NCBI RefSeq assembly: GCF_022815725.1
Contig: NZ_JALGRF010000014.1
Location: 111,192 to 175,191, forward strand
Direction of reading: 5' to 3'
DNA length: 64,000 nt
Source of the DNA: Streptomyces sp. APSN-46.1
Lineage (GTDB): Bacteria; Actinomycetota; Actinomycetes; Streptomycetales; Streptomycetaceae
The notes under the pieces: generated by a model
The model's input: only the letters and a program-made list of their open reading frames with translations
Databases searched by the model: none
Told to the model about the DNA's origin: nothing
Shown: one piece after another, positions 1 through 6,848 of the stretch
How positions within the stretch are numbered: position 1 is the first letter of the stretch
Layout: each line of letters opens with the position of its first letter
Program-made: the position numbers and the translations under genes

Positions 1-380
1 CCCAGGACGGCTCCATCGCCGTACGCACCGCCACCTGGACGGAACGCGGGCTGCTCCTGGCCGGCGCGGCCGTCGGCACCCTCGCGGTCGGCGGGCTGTT
101 CACCCTCTACCCCGACCTGTCCTGGAGCCCGTGGGCCGACGCCTACATCTTCGTCGGCACGATCGTCGCGATGGTCGCCCAGGCCCGCGGCCTCGTCGAG
201 TTCTGGTTCGCCTGGCTCCTCGTCGACCTGGTCGGCGTCCCCCTCGCCTTCAACGGCGGACTGGCCTTCTCCGGCCTCGTGTACGTCGTCTACTTCGCGC
301 TCGTCCTGTGGGGCGCATACGACTGGTACCAGCGCTCGCGCACCACCCCCGCCACGGCCCTCGAAGGAGCAACGGCATGA
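1..380 (+). CDS. ribM: RibM/PnuX-type riboflavin transporter, 3' part only
   Basis: The reading frame is open from base 3 to the TGA at 378-380, so only the C-terminal ~125 residues are present and the start lies before the window. The sequence is hydrophobic, with helices around bases 45-110, 155-200 and 200-315, and it ends in a WYQR-type tail as in the PnuC family. PnuC members normally import nicotinamide riboside. The member embedded in actinobacterial riboflavin operons (RibM/PnuX) is known to carry riboflavin. Here its stop overlaps the ATG of ribBA (ATGA), so riboflavin is the likelier substrate. Substrate is inferred from context; membership of the PnuC fold is fairly sure. Confidence 0.75.
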   Translation, partial: QDGSIAVRTATWTERGLLLAGAAVGTLAVGGLFTLYPDLSWSPWADAYIFVGTIVAMVAQARGLVEFWFAWLLVDLVGVPLAFNGGLAFSGLVYVVYFALVLWGAYDWYQRSRTTPATALEGATA

Positions 381-1678
381 CCATCCTCAAGCCCGTGCCC
401 GACGTGCCCGACACCGCCGCCGAGGACACCTTCCGCCTCGACCCGGTCGAGCAGGCCATCCGCGACATCGCGGCCGGCCGCCCGGTCGTCGTCGTCGACG
501 ACGAGGACCGCGAGAACGAGGGCGACCTCGTCATCGCGGCCGAGAAGGCCACCCCCGAGATCATCGCGTTCATGATGAGCGAGTGCCGCGGCCTGATCTG
601 CGCCCCCATGGAGGGCCCCGAGCTGGAGCGGCTCGAACTCCCCCAGATGGTCCAGAACAACACCGAGTCGATGAAGACCGCCTTCACCGTCTCCGTCGAC
701 GCGAGCGCCGCCCACGGCGTCAGCACCGGCATCTCCGCCGCCGACCGCGCCACCACGCTGCGGCTGCTCGCCGACGGGGCCTCCCAGCCCTCCGACTTCG
801 TCCGCCCCGGCCACATCTTCCCGCTGCGCGCCAAGGCCGGCGGCGTCCTGGTCCGCAACGGCCACACCGAGGCCGCCGTCGATCTCGCCCGCCTCGCCGG
901 CCTGCGCCCGGCGGGCGCCATCGTGGAGATCGCCGGCGAGGACGGCGTCATGCTGCGCCTGCCCGAGCTGATCCCGTTCGCCCGCAAGCACGGCCTGACG
1001 ATCATCTCCATCGAGGACCTGATCGCCTACCGCCGCTCCAGCGAGCCGACCGTGCGCCGCGAGGCCGAGGTCAGCCTGCCGACCGCCCACGGCGCCTTCA
1101 CGGCGTACGGGTACCGCTCCACGGTCGACGGGGTCGAGCACATCGCCCTCGTCCACGGCGAGATCGGCGACGGCGCGGACGTCCTGGTCCGCATGCACTC
1201 CGAATGCCTGACCGGCGACATCTTCCACTCCCTGCGCTGCGACTGCGGCCCCCAGCTGCACGCCTCCATGGCCCGCATCAAGGCCGAGGGCCGCGGCGTG
1301 GTCGTCTACCTGCGCGGCCACGAGGGCCGAGGCATCGGACTGCTGTCCAAAATGCGCGCGTACGAACTCCAGGAGCGCGGCCGCGACACGCTGGACGCCA
1401 ACCTGGAGCTGGGCCTGCCCGCCGACGCCCGCGACTACGGCGCCGGCGCGCAGATCCTCACCGACCTCGGCGTGCACAGCGTCCGGCTGCTGACCAACAA
1501 CCCCGAGAAGTCCGCGGCCCTGATCCGCCACGGCATCGCGGTCGCCGGCCGGGAGCCGATGCCGGTCGAGGCGGGCGAGCACAATCTGCGGTACCTGCGC
1601 ACGAAGCGGGACCGGATGGGCCACGACCTGCCCTGGCTGGACGCGGCCGCGACCACATCAGCCTGTGGCAACCAGTAA
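377..1678 (+). CDS. ribBA: Bifunctional 3,4-dihydroxy-2-butanone 4-phosphate synthase / GTP cyclohydrolase II
   Basis: This 433-aa cytoplasmic enzyme makes both riboflavin precursors: ribulose 5-phosphate to DHBP (N-terminal half) and GTP to the diaminopyrimidine (C-terminal half). The RibB half shows DDEDRENEGD near residue 41, then HGVSTGISAADR and the RPGHIFPLRA motif. The RibA half has the zinc site C-x10-C-x-C (about C276, C287, C289) and RGHEGRGIGL. The ATG at 377 is chosen because it overlaps the upstream stop and follows GAAGGAG; a longer in-frame extension upstream has no support. It is co-transcribed with ribM and ribH. Both halves look intact. Confidence 0.97.
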   Translation: MTILKPVPDVPDTAAEDTFRLDPVEQAIRDIAAGRPVVVVDDEDRENEGDLVIAAEKATPEIIAFMMSECRGLICAPMEGPELERLELPQMVQNNTESMKTAFTVSVDASAAHGVSTGISAADRATTLRLLADGASQPSDFVRPGHIFPLRAKAGGVLVRNGHTEAAVDLARLAGLRPAGAIVEIAGEDGVMLRLPELIPFARKHGLTIISIEDLIAYRRSSEPTVRREAEVSLPTAHGAFTAYGYRSTVDGVEHIALVHGEIGDGADVLVRMHSECLTGDIFHSLRCDCGPQLHASMARIKAEGRGVVVYLRGHEGRGIGLLSKMRAYELQERGRDTLDANLELGLPADARDYGAGAQILTDLGVHSVRLLTNNPEKSAALIRHGIAVAGREPMPVEAGEHNLRYLRTKRDRMGHDLPWLDAAATTSACGNQ

Positions 1679-1736
1679 GACCAGACCGAGCACCACAAAC
1701 GACCAAGACACACGTAACACACCGAGGAGCAGAGTT

Positions 1737-2222
1737 GTGAGCGGCAAGGGCGCACCCGAACTGAGCGTGAAGAACTGCGGCGACCTCCGGGTCGCCGTGA
1801 TCGCGGCCCAGTGGCACGAGAAGGTCATGGACGGGCTGGTCGACGGAGCCCTGCGGGCCCTGCACGAGCTCGGCATCGACGAGCCCACCCTGCTGCGCGT
1901 CCCCGGCAGCTTCGAGCTGCCCGTGGTGGCGAAGGTACTCGCCGGTCGCGGTTACGATGCCATCGTCGCCCTCGGTGTGGTCATCCGCGGCGGCACCCCG
2001 CACTTCGACTACGTCTGCCAGGGCGTCACCCAGGGCCTGGTACAGGTGTCGATCGACACCGGAGTCCCCGTCGGCTTCGGTGTCCTGACCTGCGACAACG
2101 ACGAGCAGGCGCTGGACCGCGCCGGGCTTGAGGGGTCGAACGAGGACAAGGGGCACGAAGCGGTCACCGCCGCCGTCTCCACCGCCATGACCCTGCGGAC
2201 CGTCAGCGAACCCTGGCGCTGA
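1737..2222 (+). CDS. ribH: 6,7-dimethyl-8-ribityllumazine synthase
   Basis: A 161-aa lumazine synthase, condensing DHBP with the ribityl-diaminopyrimidine, the penultimate riboflavin step. It normally assembles into pentamers or icosahedral capsids. Family motifs are PGSFELP, ALGVVIRGGTPHFDYV (the catalytic His lies in PHF) and GVLTCDNDEQA, followed by a Gly/Lys/His stretch near GSNEDKGHEA. The GTG at 1737 is preceded by GAGGAG at 1724-1729 (7-nt gap), so the longer frame starting at 1665 is rejected. It follows ribBA by 58 bases and is the last riboflavin gene before hisE. Confidence 0.96.
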   Translation: MSGKGAPELSVKNCGDLRVAVIAAQWHEKVMDGLVDGALRALHELGIDEPTLLRVPGSFELPVVAKVLAGRGYDAIVALGVVIRGGTPHFDYVCQGVTQGLVQVSIDTGVPVGFGVLTCDNDEQALDRAGLEGSNEDKGHEAVTAAVSTAMTLRTVSEPWR

Positions 2223-2257
2223 GTGGCGACGGGCTACCCCGTATTCTGAGGACCATC

Positions 2258-2539
2258 ATGGCGAACAAACCCTCCAAGAGCTTCGAAGAGCTCTTCACCG
2301 AGCTCCAGCTCAAGGCCGCCGACGGCGACCCCAGCACCTCCCGCACCGCCGAACTCGTCCACAAGGGCGTCCATGCCATCGGCAAGAAGGTCGTCGAGGA
2401 GGCCGCCGAGGTCTGGATGGCCGCCGAGTACGAGAGCAAGGACGCCGCCGCCGAGGAGATCTCCCAGCTGCTCTACCACGTCCAGGTGATGATGGTGGCG
2501 CGCGGGATCTCCCTCGACGACGTCTACGCGCACCTCTGA
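2258..2539 (+). CDS. hisE: Phosphoribosyl-ATP pyrophosphatase
   Basis: This 93-aa all-alpha MazG-like enzyme hydrolyses phosphoribosyl-ATP to phosphoribosyl-AMP, the second step of histidine synthesis. It shows SFEELFTELQ at the N-terminus, the KKVVEEAAEVWMAA acidic metal-binding helix and the EISQLLYHVQVMM helix, all typical of HisE. Actinobacteria usually carry HisE as a separate protein rather than fused to HisI, and the length fits. The ATG follows a short GAGG. It lies 36 bases after ribH and 58 bases before hisG, so the riboflavin and histidine genes may share transcription. Confidence 0.96.
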   Translation: MANKPSKSFEELFTELQLKAADGDPSTSRTAELVHKGVHAIGKKVVEEAAEVWMAAEYESKDAAAEEISQLLYHVQVMMVARGISLDDVYAHL

Positions 2540-2596
2540 GCCCAGGCACGCACACCCCGCCCGTCATCACGTAACCCACGCACCAAAGGAAGCCCC

Positions 2597-3445
2597 ATGC
2601 TGCGCATCGCCGTCCCCAACAAGGGTTCACTCTCCGGACCGGCGTCGGCGATGCTCCATGAGGCCGGTTACCGGATGCGCAAGGAGTCCAAGGAGCTCGT
2701 GGTCGTCGACCCCGAGAACGAGGTGGAGTTCTTCTACCTCCGCCCCAAGGACATCGCGATCTACGTCTCCTCGGGCAAGCTCGACATCGGCATCACCGGC
2801 CGCGACCTGCTGCTCGACTCCGGCGCCAGCGCCGAGGAGATCCTGCCGCTGAACTTCGGCCGCTCCACCTTCCGCTACGCGACCATCCCCGGCACCGCGA
2901 AGGGCCCCGAGGACTTCCACGGGATGACCATCGCGACCTCGTACGAGGGAATCGTCGCCAAGCACCTCGCCGAGAAGGGGATCGACGCCTCCGTCGTCCA
3001 CCTCGACGGCGCGGTCGAGACCGCCATCCAGCTCGGCGTCGCCCAGATCATCGCCGACGTCGTCGAGACCGGCACCAGCCTGCGCAACGCCGGCCTGGAG
3101 GTCATCGGCGAGCCGATCCTCACCTCCGAGGCCGTCGTCATCCGGGGCAACGGCGCCGAAGCCGAGCACCCCCAGGTCCAGCAGTTCCTGCGCCGCCTCC
3201 AGGGCGTCCTGGTGGCCCGCAGCTACGTGATGATGGACTACGACTGCCGCGCCGAGCACCTGGAGCGCGCGGTCGCCCTCACCCCGGGCCTGGAGTCGCC
3301 GACCATCTCCCCTCTGCACAACGAGGGCTGGGTCGCCGTCCGCGCGATGGTCCCCGCCAAGGAGGCCCAGCGGATCATGGACGACCTGTACGAGCTCGGC
3401 GCGCGCGCGATCCTCACCACCTCGATCCACGCCTGCCGCCTCTGA
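2597..3445 (+). CDS. hisG: ATP phosphoribosyltransferase, long form
   Basis: This 282-aa enzyme joins ATP and PRPP, the first committed step of histidine synthesis. Its length is that of the HisG-long form, whose C-terminal ACT-like domain (about residues 205-282) binds histidine as feedback inhibitor; no HisZ partner is needed. Visible motifs are LRIAVPNKGSLS at the N-terminus, DIGITGRDLL in the catalytic domain and VETGTSLRNAGLEVI in the PRPP-binding region. AAGGAAG sits 5 bases before the ATG. It pairs with hisE directly upstream. Confidence 0.96.
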   Translation: MLRIAVPNKGSLSGPASAMLHEAGYRMRKESKELVVVDPENEVEFFYLRPKDIAIYVSSGKLDIGITGRDLLLDSGASAEEILPLNFGRSTFRYATIPGTAKGPEDFHGMTIATSYEGIVAKHLAEKGIDASVVHLDGAVETAIQLGVAQIIADVVETGTSLRNAGLEVIGEPILTSEAVVIRGNGAEAEHPQVQQFLRRLQGVLVARSYVMMDYDCRAEHLERAVALTPGLESPTISPLHNEGWVAVRAMVPAKEAQRIMDDLYELGARAILTTSIHACRL

Positions 3446-3462
3446 GCGGTCTCGGGGACCGC
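3446..3462 (+). terminator. Hairpin just after hisG
   Basis: GCGGTC at 3446-3451 and GACCGC at 3457-3462 form a 6-bp stem with a TCGGG loop starting immediately after the hisG stop. A second GC-rich hairpin (GCCC/GGGGC type) follows within 25 bases. There is no U-tract, so it may only attenuate read-through into the PH-domain gene. Confidence 0.4.
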
Positions 3463-3528
3463 TTGGGCCCCGCCCTGTCGGGGCAGCACGCCCCCTGACC
3501 CGTACGCCACCTCCAGAAGGCACGCACC

Positions 3529-3993
3529 ATGGCCGAGTCCGCCGCCCAGCCCGCACCGCCCGCCCTGCCGGTCACCTTCCGGCCGACCCGCACCCGGGCG
3601 GTCCTGCTGGGCGTCGGCTCCGCCATGTTCGCCACCATCACGGCGATCGCCCTGCTCCTGGAGAACCTCAGCCCGGGCGAGCGGATCAGCTTCATCTTCA
3701 CCGCCGTCCTGCTGACCTCCGTACTCGTCCTGCTCAGCCGCCCCAAGGTGGTCGCGGACGAGACCGGGATCACCGTCGTCAACCTGACGACCACCCGCCG
3801 CCTGGAGTGGGCGCAGATCCTGCGGGTCAATCTCCGCCCCGGCGACCCGTGGGTCTTCCTCGACCTCAGCGACGGCACCAGCCTGCCCGTCCTCGGCATC
3901 CAGCCGGGAGTGGCCAAGGCCCAGGCGATCGGCGACGCCCGCGCCCTGCGCGCCCTCGCCGAATCCCGGGGAACCGGGTCGAACGACCACTGA
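3529..3993 (+). CDS. PH-domain membrane protein
   Basis: A 154-aa protein with two hydrophobic helices (about residues 24-45 and 55-75, separated by a short loop with GERIS). A compact basic/beta C-terminal part (VVADETGITVVNLTTTRRLEWAQI) resembles the bacterial PH (bPH) domains of small actinobacterial membrane proteins. AGAAGG precedes the ATG. It is commonly found after hisG in streptomycetes, which is from memory. No specific biochemical role is known; a link to histidine synthesis is not implied beyond co-location. Confidence 0.75.
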   Translation: MAESAAQPAPPALPVTFRPTRTRAVLLGVGSAMFATITAIALLLENLSPGERISFIFTAVLLTSVLVLLSRPKVVADETGITVVNLTTTRRLEWAQILRVNLRPGDPWVFLDLSDGTSLPVLGIQPGVAKAQAIGDARALRALAESRGTGSNDH

Positions 3994-4121
3994 GCCCGCC
4001 CCACCCTCGTCGCTGCGTCCCATTGCGGCCGCGATCTCAATGACTACCCTGGTGGCGGGACGCAGCCGTGCGCCCTCCCACCGGCCCCGGGCCCCGTGGC
4101 CCCGTGGGTACCTGCTACTTG

Positions 4122-4156
4122 AGGAGTGACTCCTTCCAGCAATGGACGGATCGTCC
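4122..4156 (+). promoter_or_regulatory. Two adjacent palindromes upstream of the CNNM gene pair
   Basis: AGGAGTGACTCCT (4122-4134) is a perfect palindrome around a central G. Ten bases later GGACGGATCGTCC (4144-4156) is a perfect 5-bp inverted repeat with a 3-base centre. A TTATAC element follows at 4159-4164, 30 bases before the start codon. The layout fits an operator region controlling the two CNNM genes; no regulator is identified. Confidence 0.4.
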
Positions 4157-4194
4157 GGTTATACCCGCGCCGCCCTCCCCACGGAGGCGGCGGC

Positions 4195-5598
4195 ATGATC
4201 ATCCCGCTACTCCTGCTCCTGGCGGCCTTCGCCCTGATCCTGGCCAACGGTTTCTTCGTGGCAGCCGAATTCGGCCTCGTCACCGTCGAGAGACCCGAGG
4301 CCGAACGCGCCGCAGCCGACGGTGACCGCCGTGCCCGTACGGTGGTCAAGGCCCTGCGGGAGCTGTCCTTCCAGCTCTCCGGCACCCAGCTCGGCATCAC
4401 CATCACCTCCCTCGTGGTCGGCATGCTCGCCGAACCGGCCCTCGCCGGACTGCTGTCCGTGCCGCTCGCCGCGACCGGTCTCCCCCGGGGAGCCGTCTCC
4501 GGCGCGGCCGTCGTCATCGGCATGCTGCTCGCCTCCGCCCTCCAGATGGTCGTCGGGGAACTCGTCCCGAAGAACTGGGCTGTCTCCCGGCCGCTCCAGG
4601 TCGCCCGCTTCGTGGCCGGCCCGCAGAACGCCTTCTCCCGCGCCTTCCGCCCGGTCATCGCCGGCCTCAACGCCGTCGCCAACCGGCTCGTACGGGCGCT
4701 CGGCGTGGAGCCGACCGACGAGATGGCCTCCGCACGCACCCCCGGCGAACTGGTCTCCCTGGTCCGCCATTCGGCCCAGGCCGGCGCCCTGGAACAGGAC
4801 ACCGCCGACCTCTTCGTCCGGACCCTCTCGCTGGGCGAGCTCACGGCCCAGCACGTCATGACCCCCCGGGTGAAGGTCAGCGCCCTCCAGCACACGGCCA
4901 CCGCGGCCGACGTGCTCAACCTGACCCGGGCCACCGGCCTGTCCCGCTTCCCCGTCTACCGCGACCGCATCGACGAGGTCACCGGCGTCGTCCACCTCAA
5001 GGACGCCCTCGCCGTGCCCGAGTCCGAGCGCGGCCGCACCACCGTGGCGCGGATCTGCGTCGCCCCGCTGCTGGTGCCCGGCTCCCTGCCGGTGCAGCCG
5101 CTGCTGGAGCGGCTGCGCAGCGAACAGCCGATGGCCGTGGTCGTCGACGAATACGGCGGCACCGCCGGCGTGGTCACCCTGGAGGACATCGTGGAGGAAC
5201 TCGTCGGCGAGGTCCGCGACGAGCACGACCTCGCGGAGGACGACAGCCCCGAGCTGGCCGCCGTACCCGCCGAGGACGGCCGTCCCTCCTGGGAGGCCGA
5301 CGGCAGCTGCCGCGTCCAGACCCTGCGCCGGATAGGCCTTGAGGTGCCCGAAGGCCCCTACGAGACGGTCGCCGGCCTCGTCGCCGACCTGCTCGGCCGG
5401 ATCCCCGCCCCCGGGGACCGCGCCGAACTGCCCGGCTGGAAGCTGTCCGTCCGCCAGGTCGGCCGCTACCGCGCCGAACGGGTCCGGCTGGTCCGTACGG
5501 CGGCCGCCGACGCGGTGCCCGGCGACACGGTGCCCGCCGACGTCCTGCGCGCCGCCGCCGTGCCCGCGCCCGCCCAGCTGGAAGCGGTGGGCCGGTGA
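4195..5598 (+). CDS. CNNM/CorC-type DUF21-CBS membrane protein (hemolysin family), first of pair
   Basis: This 467-aa protein has an N-terminal DUF21 (CNNM) transmembrane domain (first helix at about residues 3-25, with LANGFFVAAEFGLV). A tandem CBS pair follows (MTPRVKVSALQ and VVDEYGGTAGVVTLEDIVEELVGE), then a C-terminal CorC/HlyC domain from about residue 360. Family members transport or sense Mg2+ and other divalent cations; the 'hemolysin' label is historical. The ATG at 4195 has GGAG at 4183-4186; an upstream in-frame ATG at 4126 would add a non-hydrophobic leader and has no ribosome site. The stop overlaps the next gene's GTG (GTGA), so the two proteins are probably made together and may pair. 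Confidence 0.88.
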   Translation: MIIPLLLLLAAFALILANGFFVAAEFGLVTVERPEAERAAADGDRRARTVVKALRELSFQLSGTQLGITITSLVVGMLAEPALAGLLSVPLAATGLPRGAVSGAAVVIGMLLASALQMVVGELVPKNWAVSRPLQVARFVAGPQNAFSRAFRPVIAGLNAVANRLVRALGVEPTDEMASARTPGELVSLVRHSAQAGALEQDTADLFVRTLSLGELTAQHVMTPRVKVSALQHTATAADVLNLTRATGLSRFPVYRDRIDEVTGVVHLKDALAVPESERGRTTVARICVAPLLVPGSLPVQPLLERLRSEQPMAVVVDEYGGTAGVVTLEDIVEELVGEVRDEHDLAEDDSPELAAVPAEDGRPSWEADGSCRVQTLRRIGLEVPEGPYETVAGLVADLLGRIPAPGDRAELPGWKLSVRQVGRYRAERVRLVRTAAADAVPGDTVPADVLRAAAVPAPAQLEAVGR

Positions 5599-6638
5599 AC
5601 GCCCTCCAGCTCCTCTTCGCCCTGCTCCTGGTCCTGGCCAACGGTTTCTTCGTCGGCGCCGAGTTCGCCCTCGTCTCCGTCCGCCGCAGCCAGATCGAGC
5701 CCCTCGCGGCCGGCTCCACGCGGGCCCGCCAGGTGCTGTACGGCCTGGAGAACCTGCCCCGGATGATGGCCGCCGCCCAGTTCGGCATCACCGTCTGCTC
5801 ACTCACCCTGGGAGCCGTCGCCGAACCCACCGTGGCCCAGCTGCTGGAACCCGTCTTCCACGCCGTCCACGTGCCCGAGGGCCTGATCCACCCCCTCGGC
5901 TACGCCTTCGCGCTCGCCGCCGTGGTCTTCCTGCACCTGGTCATCGGCGAGATGGTCCCGAAGAACCTCGCCATGGCCGCCCCCGAGAAGACCGCCCTGT
6001 GGTTCAGCCCCGGCCTGGTCGCCTTCGCCCGTGTCTGCGGGCCGATCACGACCGCGCTCGGCGCCTGCGCCACCCTGGTGCTCCGCCTCTTCAAGGTCGA
6101 GCCCAAGGACGAGGTCGAGGCCGTCTACACCAGCGCCCAGCTCGGCCGGCTGCTCAAGGACTCCCGGCAGGCCGGGCTCCTGGAGCCGGTCGAGCAGGAG
6201 CGCCTGGAGGACGCCCTGGAACTGGGCAGCCGCCCGGTCACCGACGTCCTCCTCGCCCGGGACCGGCTGGTCACGGTCGGCCCCTCGGCCACCCCGCGCC
6301 AGATCGAGCAGCTCACCGTCCGCACCGGGTACTCCCGCTTCCCCGTCCGCTCCGACGGCGGCGCCTTCATGGGCTACCTGCACGTGAAGGACGTCCTGGA
6401 CCTGGAGGACCGGGAGCGGGCCGTGCCCCAGCGGGTCTGGCGCCGCATGACCACCCTGTGCGCGACGCTCCCGCTGGACGACGCGCTGAGCGTCATGCGC
6501 CGGGACGCCACCCACCTGGCCCAGGTCGCCGACCCGGCTGGCCGGATCCTCGGCCTGGTGGCCATGGAGGACGTCCTGGAAATGCTGGTGGGCGAGGTCC
6601 GCGACCCCGCGCACCGCGTAACGGTGGGCCGCGTGTAG
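5595..6638 (+). CDS. CNNM/CorC-type DUF21-CBS membrane protein, second of pair
   Basis: A 347-aa paralogue of the preceding protein: DUF21 membrane domain (LLLVLANGFFVGAEFALVSV; then HLVIGEMVPKNLAMA) and two CBS motifs. It stops after the second CBS (GLVAMEDVLEMLVGEV) and lacks the CorC C-terminal domain present in its partner. It starts with GTG overlapping the upstream TGA by four bases. The pairing of one full-length and one short CNNM protein is common in actinobacteria and suggests a heteromeric divalent-cation transporter; that is inference. Confidence 0.87.
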   Translation: MNALQLLFALLLVLANGFFVGAEFALVSVRRSQIEPLAAGSTRARQVLYGLENLPRMMAAAQFGITVCSLTLGAVAEPTVAQLLEPVFHAVHVPEGLIHPLGYAFALAAVVFLHLVIGEMVPKNLAMAAPEKTALWFSPGLVAFARVCGPITTALGACATLVLRLFKVEPKDEVEAVYTSAQLGRLLKDSRQAGLLEPVEQERLEDALELGSRPVTDVLLARDRLVTVGPSATPRQIEQLTVRTGYSRFPVRSDGGAFMGYLHVKDVLDLEDRERAVPQRVWRRMTTLCATLPLDDALSVMRRDATHLAQVADPAGRILGLVAMEDVLEMLVGEVRDPAHRVTVGRV

Positions 6639-6670
6639 CCTGTCTGCGACGCCGCTGCCGGGGCTCCGCC

Positions 6671-6812
6671 CCGGACCCCGCGCCTCAAACGCCGGCGAGG
6701 CTGGATTGCCCTGCGGGCAATCCAGCCCGCCGAGCCCAGAGTTGCGCTTCGCGCACTTCGAAGCCTACGTCGGCCAAATCCAGCCCCGCCGGCGTTTGAG
6801 GCGCGGGTCCGG
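6671..6812. terminator. Long inverted repeat between convergent genes
   Basis: Arms 6671-6707 and 6777-6812 are near-perfect reverse complements (one mismatch and one single-base insertion over about 36 bp), built on CCTCAAACGCCGGCG and its complement. Inside it, CTGGATTGCC at 6701-6710 also pairs perfectly with 6716-6725 around a 5-base loop, giving a choice of two structures. It separates the convergent CNNM and AAA genes and probably ends both transcripts. The core sequence resembles a dispersed intergenic element I associate with Streptomyces genomes (not checked). Confidence 0.7.
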
Positions 6813-6848
6813 GCAGAGCCCGGGAGCCCCGCGCAGCGGGCCGGCAGG

